A stretch of 64,000 nt of DNA from Corynebacterium suranareeae (GCF_002355155.1 NZ_AP017369.1:2976001-3040000), one strand, 5' to 3'; shown: positions 34,068 to 43,580, counted from the first letter of the stretch. Numbers and translations: made by a program. Notes: generated by a model from the sequence alone, not told the origin.

Positions 34068-34797
34068 CGAGCATGGCCGAAATCATGCGGCGAAAAGGCG
34101 CGTAGTGGGAAAGAACCGCTTCGCGGTAGCCCTCGATATTGCCGTTGCTGAGTGCCTCAACGATATCGGCGTGTGCCTTGATAGTTTCATCAATATCGGA
34201 TGGCATAGCCAAGTTTAAGATGGGCTGTGCTTCTGTTTGAATTTGCCAAAAAGCATCATTGAGCTCACGAATCAATGGGTTTTTAGTCCGAGCTAGAAGT
34301 GCTCGGTGGAATTTTTGATCCTCCACCACAAAGGACTCACCTTGGTCATTGTGCTCACGCATTTTATCGACCAAATCTAGCAACAGCTCGCGGTCATCGT
34401 CGGTAAATACTTCAATTAATTCTTCACCGAGGGAAAGATCCAAAATCTCGCGCGTATCTACTACATAAAACAGGTTTTCCACCGAGGTGTCATTATCCAA
34501 AATGGTGCGGAAAACCATGCCATTGATCAGTGGTTCTAAAGACATCTTCGATACAAAAGTGCCATAGCCATGGCGAACTTCAACAATATCTAAGGTGACC
34601 AGAGCGCGGATAGCCTCCCGGATTGCGGAACGAGAACAACCTAATTCCTCACATAAAAATGCTTCAGAGGGGAGAAGATCACCAGTGCGCAGCCGGTTAT
34701 CCCGAATGTATTGCTTGATATCACGCACTGCATCTTGGGTGGTTGAACGAGACCTGGACCTAGGCCGTGACTGCGCTGGCTGTCTAGAGCTTTCCAT
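34057..34797 (-). CDS. nanR: Sialic acid regulator NanR (GntR, FadR subfamily)
   Basis: NanR represses the sialic acid genes in C. glutamicum and is released by a pathway metabolite. The 246-residue protein has a winged helix (LPSEAFLCEELGCSRSAIRE then IVEVRHGYGTFVSKM, residues about 40-90) and a helical FCD-type effector domain (HRALLARTKNPLIREL). I chose the ATG at 34797; a GTG at 34806 overlaps the AGGAAG site. It is divergent from siaE across 282 bp that hold a candidate operator, and overlaps the sialidase-like gene. Confidence 0.9.
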   Translation of the reverse strand: MESSRQPAQSRPRSRSRSTTQDAVRDIKQYIRDNRLRTGDLLPSEAFLCEELGCSRSAIREAIRALVTLDIVEVRHGYGTFVSKMSLEPLINGMVFRTILDNDTSVENLFYVVDTREILDLSLGEELIEVFTDDDRELLLDLVDKMREHNDQGESFVVEDQKFHRALLARTKNPLIRELNDAFWQIQTEAQPILNLAMPSDIDETIKAHADIVEALSNGNIEGYREAVLSHYAPFRRMISAMLDAH

Positions 34798-34959
34798 TGT
34801 TTTCACTTCCTGTTTTTTAAGATGGTTTCGATCATATAGTCAGTTCTATAACCAGACCCCATCTGCCTTTTCTTCTGCGTACCTTGAGGTATTACACAGT
34901 TGGGGGTAAAAATCTGCGGGATTTTTGAAGAGATTTCATTAAATTCATTCCTAAACGTC

Positions 34960-34975
34960 TGATGTCTGATGTATA
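34960..34975. promoter_or_regulatory. Candidate NanR operator between nanR and siaE
   Basis: TGATGTCTGATGTATA differs at two positions from 29784-29799. It directly precedes a TTGAC sequence (34976-34980) that could be the -35 box of siaE. Confidence 0.65.
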
Positions 34976-35079
34976 TTGACTTTACAGCAATTCAATGACA
35001 CCGCTCACATTTTCTTCAATGGGCATATTGTCACACATCATCGCAGATCCGGGCCCCTCTTTTAAAAAGGATGAACCTC

Positions 35080-36693
35080 ATGAGCACATCAATAACGCGC
35101 CGCAATTTCCTCCGAGCAACCGGCATTCTCGGAGCCGCAGCTGGCATCGGCGCAACACTTGCAGCTTGTGCCCCCGACTCCAGCAGCAATAGTGGCTCCA
35201 CCTCCGCTGACGCAGGAAGCGGAACAGCAAACGAAGAAGGCACCATCACCGCAGCCATCTCCTACGAACTAGGAACCAACGGCTACGACCCTATGACCAC
35301 CACCTCCGCGCTCACCGTCGCCGCAAACTGGCACACCATGGAAGGCCTAACAGAAATTGACCCCGCCACCAGCGAGGTCTACGCAGCACTAGCCAGCGAG
35401 CTGCCTTCATCCGATGCATCTTCCGTAGACATCAAGCTTCGCGACGGCGCCACCTTCCACAACGGCGACGCAGTCACCGCAGACGACGTGGTCTTCTCCT
35501 TCGAACGCGTCTTGGATCCTGCCAACAACTCCCTCTACGCCTCATTCATCCCATTCATCAAATCAGTGACCAAGAAGGATGACACCACCGTCACCTTTGA
35601 CCTCGACTACGCAACCGGAATCCTCAACGAACGCCTTGCCGTGGTCAAGATCGTGCCCAAGGCAGCCGTAGAAGCCGATGCTTCCGGATTTGATACCAAC
35701 CCAATTGGTTCCGGCCCATACAAAATGACCGACAATGGTGGCGCATCCAAGATCGTTAAATTTGAACGCAACGATGACTACACCGGACCACGCCCAGCAC
35801 GCGCAGCAAAAATGGAATGGCAAATCATCCCTGATGCCTCCACCCGCACCAACTCCCTGCAGTCCGGCAGCACCATGGCGATCGACTCCGTTCCATACCT
35901 GTCGATCTCACAACTTGAAGCCTCCAGCACCGTAGAATCCGTCCAAGGTTTCGGACTTCTATTCGCCATGTTCAACTGCTCCGAGAACAACCCGTTCAAC
36001 GATGTACGCAACCGTCAAGCATTCCTCTACGCACTAGACATGGACAAAATTGTCACCACGGGAATGTCAGGTCAAGCAACCCCAGCGACCTCCTTCGTGC
36101 AAAAAGAACACCCCAACTACAACGAAGCATCCACGGTATATTCCCTCGACGCAGACAAAGCCAAGTCACTCTTTGCTGAAACCGGCCTGTCAAGCATCAA
36201 CCTGCTCTGCACCGATCACGACTGGGTGAAAAACTGCACCCCATTGATCCAAGAATCCCTCACCGCACTTGGCATCAACGTGGACTTCACTGAACGTAAA
36301 TCCGCCGATGTCTACAACACCATCGACGGCAACCCCAACGCCTTTGACGTTGTTGTCGCACCAGGCGACCCATCCGTATTCGGCAACGACCCCGACCTCC
36401 TCATGCGCTGGTGGTACGCAGGAGACGTATGGACCGATACCCGCATGCACTGGAAAGGCAGCGAATCCTACGACCAGGTACAAAACCTCCTCGAGGAAGG
36501 TATCCGCTCCACCGACAAGGCAGAACAACAAGACATTTGGAACCGCACCTTCGATGCGATTTCTGAAAACGTCCCCCTCTACCCACTGTTCCACCGCAAA
36601 GTTCCAACCGCGTGGAACCCCAACTCACTGGTTGATTTCAAGCCAATTTCACTCACTGGCTTGAGCTTCTCCGGTGTAGCAACCACAGAATAA
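35080..36693 (+). CDS. siaE: Sialic acid ABC transporter substrate-binding lipoprotein
   Basis: This is the extracytoplasmic sialic acid receptor. The 537-residue protein has a twin-arginine-like N-terminus (ITRRNFLRATGILG) and a lipobox LAAC near residue 31, so it is probably a Tat-exported lipoprotein. The mature part belongs to the peptide/nickel-type family 5 (DppA-like): GLTEIDPATSEVYAALASELP, LRDGATFHNGDAVTADDVVFSFERV. I chose the ATG at 35080 with AAAGGA upstream; the ATG at 35071 is too close to that site. It is followed by a hairpin and then the membrane genes. Confidence 0.92.
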   Translation: MSTSITRRNFLRATGILGAAAGIGATLAACAPDSSSNSGSTSADAGSGTANEEGTITAAISYELGTNGYDPMTTTSALTVAANWHTMEGLTEIDPATSEVYAALASELPSSDASSVDIKLRDGATFHNGDAVTADDVVFSFERVLDPANNSLYASFIPFIKSVTKKDDTTVTFDLDYATGILNERLAVVKIVPKAAVEADASGFDTNPIGSGPYKMTDNGGASKIVKFERNDDYTGPRPARAAKMEWQIIPDASTRTNSLQSGSTMAIDSVPYLSISQLEASSTVESVQGFGLLFAMFNCSENNPFNDVRNRQAFLYALDMDKIVTTGMSGQATPATSFVQKEHPNYNEASTVYSLDADKAKSLFAETGLSSINLLCTDHDWVKNCTPLIQESLTALGINVDFTERKSADVYNTIDGNPNAFDVVVAPGDPSVFGNDPDLLMRWWYAGDVWTDTRMHWKGSESYDQVQNLLEEGIRSTDKAEQQDIWNRTFDAISENVPLYPLFHRKVPTAWNPNSLVDFKPISLTGLSFSGVATTE

Positions 36694-36710
36694 TTTTTAA
36701 GTCCAATGCC

Positions 36711-36765
36711 AACTTCAAGCTCGGCGTAGCCCGCATTCTGCGCCACGCCGGGCTTCAAGTTTTTA
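36711..36765 (+). terminator. Intra-operon hairpin after siaE
   Basis: AACTTCAAGCTCGGCGT and ACGCCGGGCTTCAAGTT form a ~17-bp stem with two imperfections, followed by five T. A partial terminator would raise siaE over the membrane subunits, a common arrangement for binding-protein transporters. Confidence 0.65.
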
Positions 36766-36836
36766 AAGCTTTAACTTTAAAGCAGCATTTTTAACGCATT
36801 GTTTTTAACGCACCATCGAAAGCGCGATACCCCACT

Positions 36837-37802
36837 ATGTCCAACCTTTTGAGACTAATCGGCCGACGGCTCATCGCTTTACCGATCATGATTATTGGCG
36901 TCACCCTGCTGGTTTTCATCGTCATGTCTTTTTCTCCCGCCGACCCAGCCCGCCTAGCACTAGGAGAGTCCGCATCACCTGCAGCGCTGGAAGCCTACCG
37001 GGAAGCAAATGGACTCAATGATCCCATGATGGTGCGCTATGTCGATTTCATCATCGGCATGCTGCACGGTGATTTAGGAACATCCAGTGGTGGAGTTGCT
37101 GTCACAGACATGGTTGCGCGAGCTTTCCCAATTACTCTGCAATTGACCTTCTGGGGCTTAATCATCGCAGTCGTTTTGGCCCTGGTCCTGGGTGTGATCG
37201 CAGCGTTGTACCGCGATCGCTGGCCTGATCAAATCATCCGTGTTCTATCCATCGCGGCACTAGCAACCCCGTCTTTCTGGCTAGCTATCCTGTTGATCCA
37301 GTGGCTGGGCACTATCCCTGGAGCGTGGGGTTTCTTCCCTGCACTGGTTACTCGGTGGGTCCCATTCAGCGAAGATCCCGCCACCTATTTCAACAACATT
37401 GCTCTTCCAGCCATCGCACTAGCTGTACCAGTGGCTGGTTCCCTAGCCCGAGTTGTTCGCACATCAATGGTGGAGGAACTAGATAAAGATTATGTCCGCA
37501 CAGCAATTGGTGCAGGTATTCCCAAGACTGAAGTTGTTGCCCGCAATGTTCTCCGCAATGCGCTCATCACTCCGATCACCGTGATTGGTCTTCGCGTTGG
37601 TTACCTCATGGGTGGTGCTGTGATCATCGAGATCATCTTCAACATCCAGGCAATGGGCCAGCTGATTCTAGATGGTGTGACCCGCAATGATGTGTACCTC
37701 GTCCAAGGCGTCACCCTGACTGTCGCTATCGCCTTTATCATCGTCAATATCGCCGTGGACTTGCTCTACGTCCTGGTCAATCCGCGTATTAGGAGCATCT
37801 AG
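36837..37802 (+). CDS. siaF: Sialic acid ABC transporter permease 1 (DppB-like)
   Basis: The 321-residue inner-membrane protein has about six hydrophobic segments. It has the N-terminal DppB motif LIGRRLIALPIMIIGVTLLVF and the permease EAA-type loop VRTAIGAGIPKTEVVARNVLRNALITPITVIG. It pairs with the permease half of SiaG. Its stop directly abuts the siaG ATG. Confidence 0.93.
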   Translation: MSNLLRLIGRRLIALPIMIIGVTLLVFIVMSFSPADPARLALGESASPAALEAYREANGLNDPMMVRYVDFIIGMLHGDLGTSSGGVAVTDMVARAFPITLQLTFWGLIIAVVLALVLGVIAALYRDRWPDQIIRVLSIAALATPSFWLAILLIQWLGTIPGAWGFFPALVTRWVPFSEDPATYFNNIALPAIALAVPVAGSLARVVRTSMVEELDKDYVRTAIGAGIPKTEVVARNVLRNALITPITVIGLRVGYLMGGAVIIEIIFNIQAMGQLILDGVTRNDVYLVQGVTLTVAIAFIIVNIAVDLLYVLVNPRIRSI

Positions 37803-39806
37803 ATGCGCCGTAAACTCACCACCACTTTAGAAAACAAGCCCGGTGCACGCCTTGGTGGCTTCCGTGCTCTTCCAGCAACTTCAAAAATCGCGCTAGTTTT
37901 CCTAGTCTTGATTTTCCTCCTCGCGATTTTTGCACCGCTGATTGCCAAGTACGATCCACTGGCTTCAGGCACACCGGTTCAAGCTCCAAGCGGTGAACAC
38001 TGGTTTGGCACAGATGCAATCGGCCGCGATATTTTCTCCCGCGTTGCTCACGGCGCCAGAGCTTCACTCATCATTGGTCTTTTCGCCACGGGTTCGGCTC
38101 TCTTGGTGGCAGCTATTTTGGGATCGATTGCTGCAACAGCAAATAAAGCCATCTCTGAAATCCTCATGCGCATCCTCGATGTGATTATGTCCTTCCCAGG
38201 AATCGCATTAGCTGCTGTATTCGTAGCAGTATTTGGCAACGGTGTGCCAGTGATCGTGTTTGCCATTGCTTTCCTCTATACCCCACAGCTTGCCCGCATC
38301 GTGCGTGCAAATATTTTGTCCCAATTCGGTGAAGACTACGTCAATGCTTCCAAAGTCATTGGTGCTTCAACCACCCACATCCTGATCAAGCACGTTGCCA
38401 GAAACTGCATGGCACCAATCCTTGTTTTCGCCACGGTGTTGGTTGCCGATGCAATCGTCTTTGAAGCATCCCTGTCCTTCATTAACGCTGGTGTGAAACC
38501 ACCATCACCGTCATGGGGCAATATCCTTGCCGATGGCAAAGCCTTACTACTTAGTGGTGCATGGTGGCCAACATTCTTCCCCGGTTTGATGATTCTGCTG
38601 ACTGTTTTATGCCTGAACATCCTTTCTGAAGGTCTGACCGATACCTTGGCAAGTCCGAAACCAAAGCCAGTATCTGCTTCTGCAAAGAAGGCACTGAAGA
38701 AGGAAGAGGAAGGTGCGAAAGCAGGTTCTGGGATCGTGCTTGGACATACGTCCCGTGAAGAAGCCAATGCTTCTCTGCTTGCATCACTTGCCGCATTGTC
38801 CGCCAGTGAAAACAAATCCAACAACAGGCTAGTTTTCCAAGGCGATGCAACCCCACTGTTAGAAGTTCGCGATCTTAAAATTTCCTTCCCCAATGCTCAC
38901 GGGGACATCAACATTGTTGATGGCGTGAATTTCGCTGTCGCTCCTGGCCAGACCATGGGGCTCGTGGGTGAATCCGGTTGTGGTAAATCAATTACCGCAA
39001 TGTCCATCATGGGACTGCTGCCACCCACTGCAAAGATCGAAGGCGAAATCCTCTTCAATGGACAAAACCTGCTGGCCCTCAAACCAGATGAACTCAATGC
39101 TTTGCGCGGCCATGAAATCGCCATGATTTACCAAGACGCGCTTTCATCACTTAACCCATCGATGCTGATCAGTGCACAGATGAAACAACTGACGCGTCGC
39201 GGTGGCAAACGCAGTGCTGAAGAACTCATGGAACTTGTTGGCCTCGATCCAAAACGTACCTTGCAGTCATATCCACATGAACTTTCTGGTGGACAACGCC
39301 AGCGCGTTCTTATCGCCATGGCTCTAACCCGCAACCCTCGCCTTCTCATTGCCGATGAGCCAACTACTGCATTGGATGTCACTGTCCAACAGCAGGTGGT
39401 GGATCTGCTCAACGAACTACGCGAGAAGCTTGGCTTCGCCATGATCTTTGTCTCCCATGACTTGGCTTTGGTCGCGCGCTTGGTGCACAAACTCACCGTC
39501 ATGTACGCAGGTCAGGTTGTCGAGCAAGGCACCACCCGCGAAATCCTTATCGATCCCCGCCACGAATACACCCGTGGTTTGCTCGGTTCCGTGCTCTCCA
39601 TCGAAGCTGGTGTGGACCGCCTCTACCAAGTCCCCGGCACTGTTCCATCACCCAAGGAATTTGTTGCAGGCGACCGCTTTGCACCTCGCTCAGAATTCCC
39701 AGAACTTGGACTCGAGCAAAAACCAATCCTTCGACCCATTGCAGGCACCGAGCATGCCTACGCAGCAACCGATGAACTTCTTGCAGCAAAGGGAGAACAG
39801 CCATGA
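37803..39806 (+). CDS. siaG: Sialic acid ABC transporter permease-ATPase fusion (DppC-DppD)
   Basis: The 667-residue protein joins two subunits that are normally separate. Residues about 1-290 are a DppC-type permease (FGTDAIGRDIFSRVAHGARASL; YVNASKVIGASTTHILIKH). Residues about 345-667 are a DppD-type ATPase with Walker A VGESGCGKSI, signature ELSGGQRQRV, Walker B LLIADEPTTALD, H-loop FVSHDLALVARL and the oligopeptide-transporter C-terminal extension. The linker is charged (KKALKKEEEGAK) and lacks membrane character. Reading is continuous with no frameshift. siaI overlaps its stop as ATGA. Confidence 0.93.
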   Translation: MRRKLTTTLENKPGARLGGFRALPATSKIALVFLVLIFLLAIFAPLIAKYDPLASGTPVQAPSGEHWFGTDAIGRDIFSRVAHGARASLIIGLFATGSALLVAAILGSIAATANKAISEILMRILDVIMSFPGIALAAVFVAVFGNGVPVIVFAIAFLYTPQLARIVRANILSQFGEDYVNASKVIGASTTHILIKHVARNCMAPILVFATVLVADAIVFEASLSFINAGVKPPSPSWGNILADGKALLLSGAWWPTFFPGLMILLTVLCLNILSEGLTDTLASPKPKPVSASAKKALKKEEEGAKAGSGIVLGHTSREEANASLLASLAALSASENKSNNRLVFQGDATPLLEVRDLKISFPNAHGDINIVDGVNFAVAPGQTMGLVGESGCGKSITAMSIMGLLPPTAKIEGEILFNGQNLLALKPDELNALRGHEIAMIYQDALSSLNPSMLISAQMKQLTRRGGKRSAEELMELVGLDPKRTLQSYPHELSGGQRQRVLIAMALTRNPRLLIADEPTTALDVTVQQQVVDLLNELREKLGFAMIFVSHDLALVARLVHKLTVMYAGQVVEQGTTREILIDPRHEYTRGLLGSVLSIEAGVDRLYQVPGTVPSPKEFVAGDRFAPRSEFPELGLEQKPILRPIAGTEHAYAATDELLAAKGEQP

Positions 39807-40621
39807 CCACAGCAAACGACACCAGGCAACCCATCTTGGAGCTGCGAAACACCAACGTGATCCACAAGACGCGTACTGGAAAGCTGTTTCGTCCTGATAA
39901 AGTCCATGCCAATAAAAAAATCAACTTCAAGGCCTACCGCGATGAAGTTGTAGGAATCGTTGGTGAATCAGGGTGTGGTAAATCTACCCTCGCCCGCGTC
40001 ATGGTTGGCCTGCAACCTGTAACTTCAGGTGAGGTGCTGTTTAAAGGAAAACCAATGAAACTTCGCGGCGCCCAGCGAAAACAACTAGGTAGTTCTGTCT
40101 CTGTGGTATTTCAGGATCCCGCAACATCATTGAACCCACGGCTGACGGTACGCGAGCAGCTTCTTGATCCCCTACGCGTACATAAGGTTGGCAACGAAGC
40201 CTCAAGGAACGAATGGGTTTCTGAGCTCATCTCCATGGTGGGCCTACCACAGTCCGCCCTAGAAGTGTTGCCCCGCCAGGTCTCAGGTGGTCAACGTCAA
40301 CGCGTTGCCATTGCGCGAGCACTAGCTTTGAAACCAGACATCATCGTCGCCGATGAACCAACCTCCGCATTGGATGTGTCCGTTCGCGCACAGGTTCTCA
40401 ACCTCCTGCTAGATCTAAAAACCGAACTCGGTCTGGGATTGGTATTCATCTCCCACGACATCAACACTGTTCGCTACGTATCAGATCGCATCGCAGTCAT
40501 GCTCGCTGGAGAAATCATCGAGGAAAACACGACCTCAGAGATCTTCAACAATGCGCAGCAGGACTACACCCGCACCCTGCTTGACGCAACCCCATCGCTG
40601 TTGAACAAAACGAGACTGTAG
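39803..40621 (+). CDS. siaI: Sialic acid ABC transporter ATPase 2 (DppF-like)
   Basis: The 272-residue ATPase has Walker A VGESGCGKSTLARVM, Q-loop VVFQDPATSLNPRLTV, signature QVSGGQRQRVAIARAL, Walker B IIVADEPTSALDVSV and H-loop FISHDINTVRY. It forms the second nucleotide-binding subunit with the ATPase half of SiaG. Translation is coupled by a 4-bp overlap with siaG. Confidence 0.93.
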   Translation: MTTANDTRQPILELRNTNVIHKTRTGKLFRPDKVHANKKINFKAYRDEVVGIVGESGCGKSTLARVMVGLQPVTSGEVLFKGKPMKLRGAQRKQLGSSVSVVFQDPATSLNPRLTVREQLLDPLRVHKVGNEASRNEWVSELISMVGLPQSALEVLPRQVSGGQRQRVAIARALALKPDIIVADEPTSALDVSVRAQVLNLLLDLKTELGLGLVFISHDINTVRYVSDRIAVMLAGEIIEENTTSEIFNNAQQDYTRTLLDATPSLLNKTRL

Positions 40622-40743
40622 CTTTTGGTTGGGTGCACATTCCTACATTGGCTTGAACTCAGGACAATGTAGGGATTCCGCCGTGATTTATTGCCGAATA
40701 TTGTGGTGAATAGGCGCAACCTACTATAAATATTCACCTGATC

Positions 40744-40780
40744 GAGGCATTAAGAAATTACTTCTTAATGCCTCGCTTTA
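40744..40780. terminator. Hairpin between convergent siaI and the membrane protein gene
   Basis: GAGGCATTAAGAA (40744-40756) and TTCTTAATGCCTC (40762-40774) are perfect 13-bp arms with a 5-base loop. The T run is weak; it overlaps the stop codon of the minus-strand gene. Confidence 0.55.
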
Positions 40781-41133
40781 TTGGTCCTTTTATTAGAATC
40801 CTCATACGGCTGAAGGAAACCACTGAAAATTAATGTCAAAATCACCGTGAGCATGAGCCCAACCCAGAAACTAGTCCATGATTGTGCCACCAGATAAAGC
40901 ATCAAAATAGGTACTGCTGAGAGCGCAAAAGTACGTGGAATGAGCCAACCAGGAGGCTTTTTGTAATTCCACAGAGCCCACACCAACACTCCGACGACTA
41001 ATGCGGTGGCACCCCACAAAATTGAAGGTGCAAGGTTGTCGTCCTTAAATCTCATAACCCGCTGGTTAGCCGAAAAACCTAAGAAGATCGCTGCGGCAAC
41101 ATTCCATAGTCTAGGAGATTTCGAGTTGGGCAT
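40765..41133 (-). CDS. Small membrane protein, paralogue of its upstream neighbour
   Basis: The 122-residue protein has about four hydrophobic segments and a polar C-terminus (QPYEDSNKRTNKARH). Its middle, LWNYKKPPGWLIPRTFAL, matches the neighbour's LCNYKKSPRWLLPRVYAG, and the positions of the flanking helices agree, so the two genes arose by tandem duplication. I recognise no family and assign no function. I chose the ATG at 41133 with AGAAGG upstream; the frame extends further to 41205 and would then overlap the neighbour. Confidence 0.7.
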   Translation of the reverse strand: MPNSKSPRLWNVAAAIFLGFSANQRVMRFKDDNLAPSILWGATALVVGVLVWALWNYKKPPGWLIPRTFALSAVPILMLYLVAQSWTSFWVGLMLTVILTLIFSGFLQPYEDSNKRTNKARH

Positions 41134-41170
41134 GCCTTCTGATTGTACAAGTGAAAATCCTAGATCACTT

Positions 41171-41518
41171 TTAAGTATCTGACTTCCCCTGGTCCCATGA
41201 TCCAAGCCAGACGCTTAAAAGGATGGGGAAAAAGACCAACCAGGACAGACTGAGCCAAAAGCTTCCGCCCGAATTAGCGAGTAAAAATGAGATAACAGTG
41301 GGAGTGGCTATACCTGCATAGACACGGGGTAGAAGCCATCTGGGTGACTTTTTGTAATTGCATAATCCCCACGCGATGGCAATGACTGTTACTATTCCGC
41401 ACATCCCAAAAGCCCACGAATCAGGATTCTCTTTCTGAAAATCAAGAATTGCTGCTAATGATGCAGTTCCGAACACACTTATCCCGACAAGGTTCCACAC
41501 TGCAGGTTTAGCGGACAT
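41171..41518 (-). CDS. Small membrane protein, tandem paralogue
   Basis: The 115-residue protein has about four hydrophobic segments and the loop NYKKSPRWLLPRVYAG that it shares with the next gene. It ends in a polar GSWDQGKSDT. No family is recognised. It lies 15 bp upstream in sequence of the ispF end on the same strand, so it could be read through from ispD-ispF. Confidence 0.7.
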   Translation of the reverse strand: MSAKPAVWNLVGISVFGTASLAAILDFQKENPDSWAFGMCGIVTVIAIAWGLCNYKKSPRWLLPRVYAGIATPTVISFLLANSGGSFWLSLSWLVFFPILLSVWLGSWDQGKSDT

Positions 41519-41533
41519 ACTTTCTCACGGTAC

Positions 41534-42016
41534 TTAAGCCTTCCACACGACTGCAGTTGCTACCGATGCGCGTCCTTCGCCACGTCCAGTAAATCCCATG
41601 TGATCGGTGGTGGTGGCCGACAGTGAGCATGGTGCACCGAGGATTTCTGAGATCACTTGTTGTGCTTCTTCGCGGCGGGGTCCAAATTTGGGGGTTTGGC
41701 CAACCAGTTGGGCGGCGACATTTCCAATGACGTATCCTTGCGCCGAGAGAAGCTCCCGAACTTCCGTCAACAACTGTGTACCCGAAACACCATCGTATTC
41801 AGGGCGTCCCACACCAACGAAAGAACCCAAATCTCCCAGGCCAGAGGCAGAAAGGAGAGCATCCACAATTGCGTGAGCTACAACATCACCGTCAGAATGG
41901 CCTTCGCATCCATCTACATCTTCGAAGAGAAGGCAAGCAATCCAACAAGGTTTTCCGGCTTCGATTTGGTGGGCATCGGTTGCAATTCCAACGCGTGGGA
42001 TTATTGGGTTAGTCAC
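41534..42016 (-). CDS. ispF: 2-C-methyl-D-erythritol 2,4-cyclodiphosphate synthase
   Basis: IspF cyclises the CDP-methylerythritol phosphate intermediate in the MEP pathway of isoprenoid synthesis. The 160-residue protein has the metal ligands in GIATDAHQI and [18 protein letters not shown], the loop [13 protein letters not shown], and [18 protein letters not shown] chose the GTG at 42016, preceded by a GAGG site inside ispD, which gives the usual length. The longer frame from 42049 lacks support. It overlaps ispD by 8 bp. Confidence 0.95.
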   Translation of the reverse strand: MTNPIIPRVGIATDAHQIEAGKPCWIACLLFEDVDGCEGHSDGDVVAHAIVDALLSASGLGDLGSFVGVGRPEYDGVSGTQLLTEVRELLSAQGYVIGNVAAQLVGQTPKFGPRREEAQQVISEILGAPCSLSATTTDHMGFTGRGEGRASVATAVVWKA

Positions 42017-42776
42017 CTGGTACCTCAAATATTGTGGGTTCGGCTTCATCGGTGATGCGTTGTGCCAGCATCATATCGATGGGCGTGGTTACTTTAAACG
42101 CCATCGGATCACCTTGGACACAGACTACTTCGGAGCCGTACCACTCCATCAGGCTGGCATCGTCGGTTGGGACAAAACCTGGATTGGGATCTGCAAAGAA
42201 TTTCTTATTCGCTGCAACAAGTTCTGATAACAAAAAGCCCTGCGGGGTTTGAACTGCGCGAAGTTCTGCCCGGTTAGGGGTATCTACAACCACTCCACCA
42301 TCAGGGGAAACCTGCTTGATGGTGTCTGCAACTGGCAGAACTGGAATAACAGCGGTTGCACCTTCATGGACTTTGCGCACTACACGGGCAATCATGCCGG
42401 GTGGGGTTAAAGCTCGGGCGCTGTCGTGGATGAGCACAATTGCATCGGGGGTGGCGTCGTCAAGCAAAATTGCCTGGAGTCCTGCCCACACCGAGTCCGC
42501 GCGCTCCCCGCCGCCGTGCACGAGCCGCACGCGTACCCCTTCAGGGTTGTCTAAAAGGCCGCGTTTGCGCAGCAAATCGCGCGCGTACGTTTCCATGTCG
42601 GGGCTGACAAGGATGATGGCTTCGTCGATGCTTTCAGAGGTCAGCATCGCTTGAAGCGAGCGCTCTAAAAGAGTGCGTTCCCGCAGCGTAACGAATGCTT
42701 TGGGGATCGGTCCGCCGAGGCGAGTGCCACGCCCCGCCGCCGCAATCAGCGCGATGACGGGTATTCGAGATGACAT
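42009..42776 (-). CDS. ispD: 2-C-methyl-D-erythritol 4-phosphate cytidylyltransferase
   Basis: IspD couples CTP to methylerythritol 4-phosphate. The 255-residue nucleotidyltransferase has the CTP-binding motif [13 protein letters not shown] with Arg and Lys contacts (PIPKAFVTL), [13 protein letters not shown], and RAVQTPQGF followed by [11 protein letters not shown] and FKVTTPIDM. It lies 7 bp after carD and overlaps ispF, the carD-ispD-ispF order known in mycobacteria. Confidence 0.96.
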   Translation of the reverse strand: MSSRIPVIALIAAAGRGTRLGGPIPKAFVTLRERTLLERSLQAMLTSESIDEAIILVSPDMETYARDLLRKRGLLDNPEGVRVRLVHGGGERADSVWAGLQAILLDDATPDAIVLIHDSARALTPPGMIARVVRKVHEGATAVIPVLPVADTIKQVSPDGGVVVDTPNRAELRAVQTPQGFLLSELVAANKKFFADPNPGFVPTDDASLMEWYGSEVVCVQGDPMAFKVTTPIDMMLAQRITDEAEPTIFEVPGD

Positions 42777-42783
42777 GGTGACT

Positions 42784-43380
42784 CTAGTCTTCGTCGTCGA
42801 AGCTCAGATCATCCAGATCCACATCAGCATCGTCGAAGTCGTCGAATGCGTCCTTCTTCTCTTCCTCATCACCAAGCAGATCCGCGCGGTGGCGAGCGAT
42901 GGTTTCATCAACCTGGTTCAAAAACGCATCCGCTTTTTCATCATCCACGGTTTCAGCAAGCGCGAGCTCACCAACAAGCACCTGACGAGCCTTAGACAGC
43001 ATGCGCTTCTCACCAGCGGAAAGACCACGGTCCTGATCACGACGCCACAAGTCACGAACAACTTCCGCAACCTTGTTCACATCACCCGAAGCCAGACGCT
43101 CCTGGTTTGCCTTGTACCGACGAGACCAGTTTCCAGCCTCCTCAACATCGATCTCACGCAAGACAGAGAAAACCTTCTGCAGGCCTTCTTCACCAACGAC
43201 GTCACGCACACCAACAAGCTCAGCGTTCTTTGCAGGAACGCGAACCACGAGATCGGAATGATTGATCTGGAGAACCAGGTAGTCCACCGTCTCACCATTC
43301 ATTTCACGCTGTTCCAGGGCTGAAATAACTGCAGCTCCGTGGTGCGGGTAAACAACGGTATCTCCGACCTTGAATTCCAT
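42784..43380 (-). CDS. carD: CarD family transcription factor
   Basis: CarD binds RNA polymerase beta and stabilises open promoter complexes, strongly affecting rRNA and housekeeping transcription. The 198-residue protein begins with the RNA polymerase-interacting Tudor-like domain ([17 protein letters not shown]) and continues with the helical DNA-binding domain ([25 protein letters not shown]). It ends in a long acidic tail ([19 protein letters not shown]), longer than in mycobacterial CarD. The ATG at 43380 has AGAAGGAG upstream; the longer frame has none. Confidence 0.95.
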   Translation of the reverse strand: MEFKVGDTVVYPHHGAAVISALEQREMNGETVDYLVLQINHSDLVVRVPAKNAELVGVRDVVGEEGLQKVFSVLREIDVEEAGNWSRRYKANQERLASGDVNKVAEVVRDLWRRDQDRGLSAGEKRMLSKARQVLVGELALAETVDDEKADAFLNQVDETIARHRADLLGDEEEKKDAFDDFDDADVDLDDLSFDDED

Positions 43381-43560
43381 TCCCACTCCTTCTAATGGCC
43401 GATCCTTGGATCCTTGGGTCCTCAGAATCAGCCCATGGTGCCTACATTGTCCATGCAAGCGACCTATTTATACTTCACCCTGCTTGCCTCTTAAAGATTA
43501 AGGGCAGACATTAACCTACGAGATTCTACCATATTTACCGCGCCAAAGCGCTAAGATAAC

Positions 43561-43580
43561 GCTTTTCGACGCCCCCTCCC
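43561..43580 (+). repeat. Single-arm copy of the GCTTTTCGACGCC element
   Basis: GCTTTTCGACGCCCCCTCCC here matches the right arm and tail of the hairpin elements at 19715 and 21861 and the copies at 45905 and 49104. The remainder of 43381-44056 holds the carD leader, a TTTGGT-rich repeat (about 43660-43850) related to 4290-4490, and the ~100-bp repeat at 43870. No gene is evident. Confidence 0.7.
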
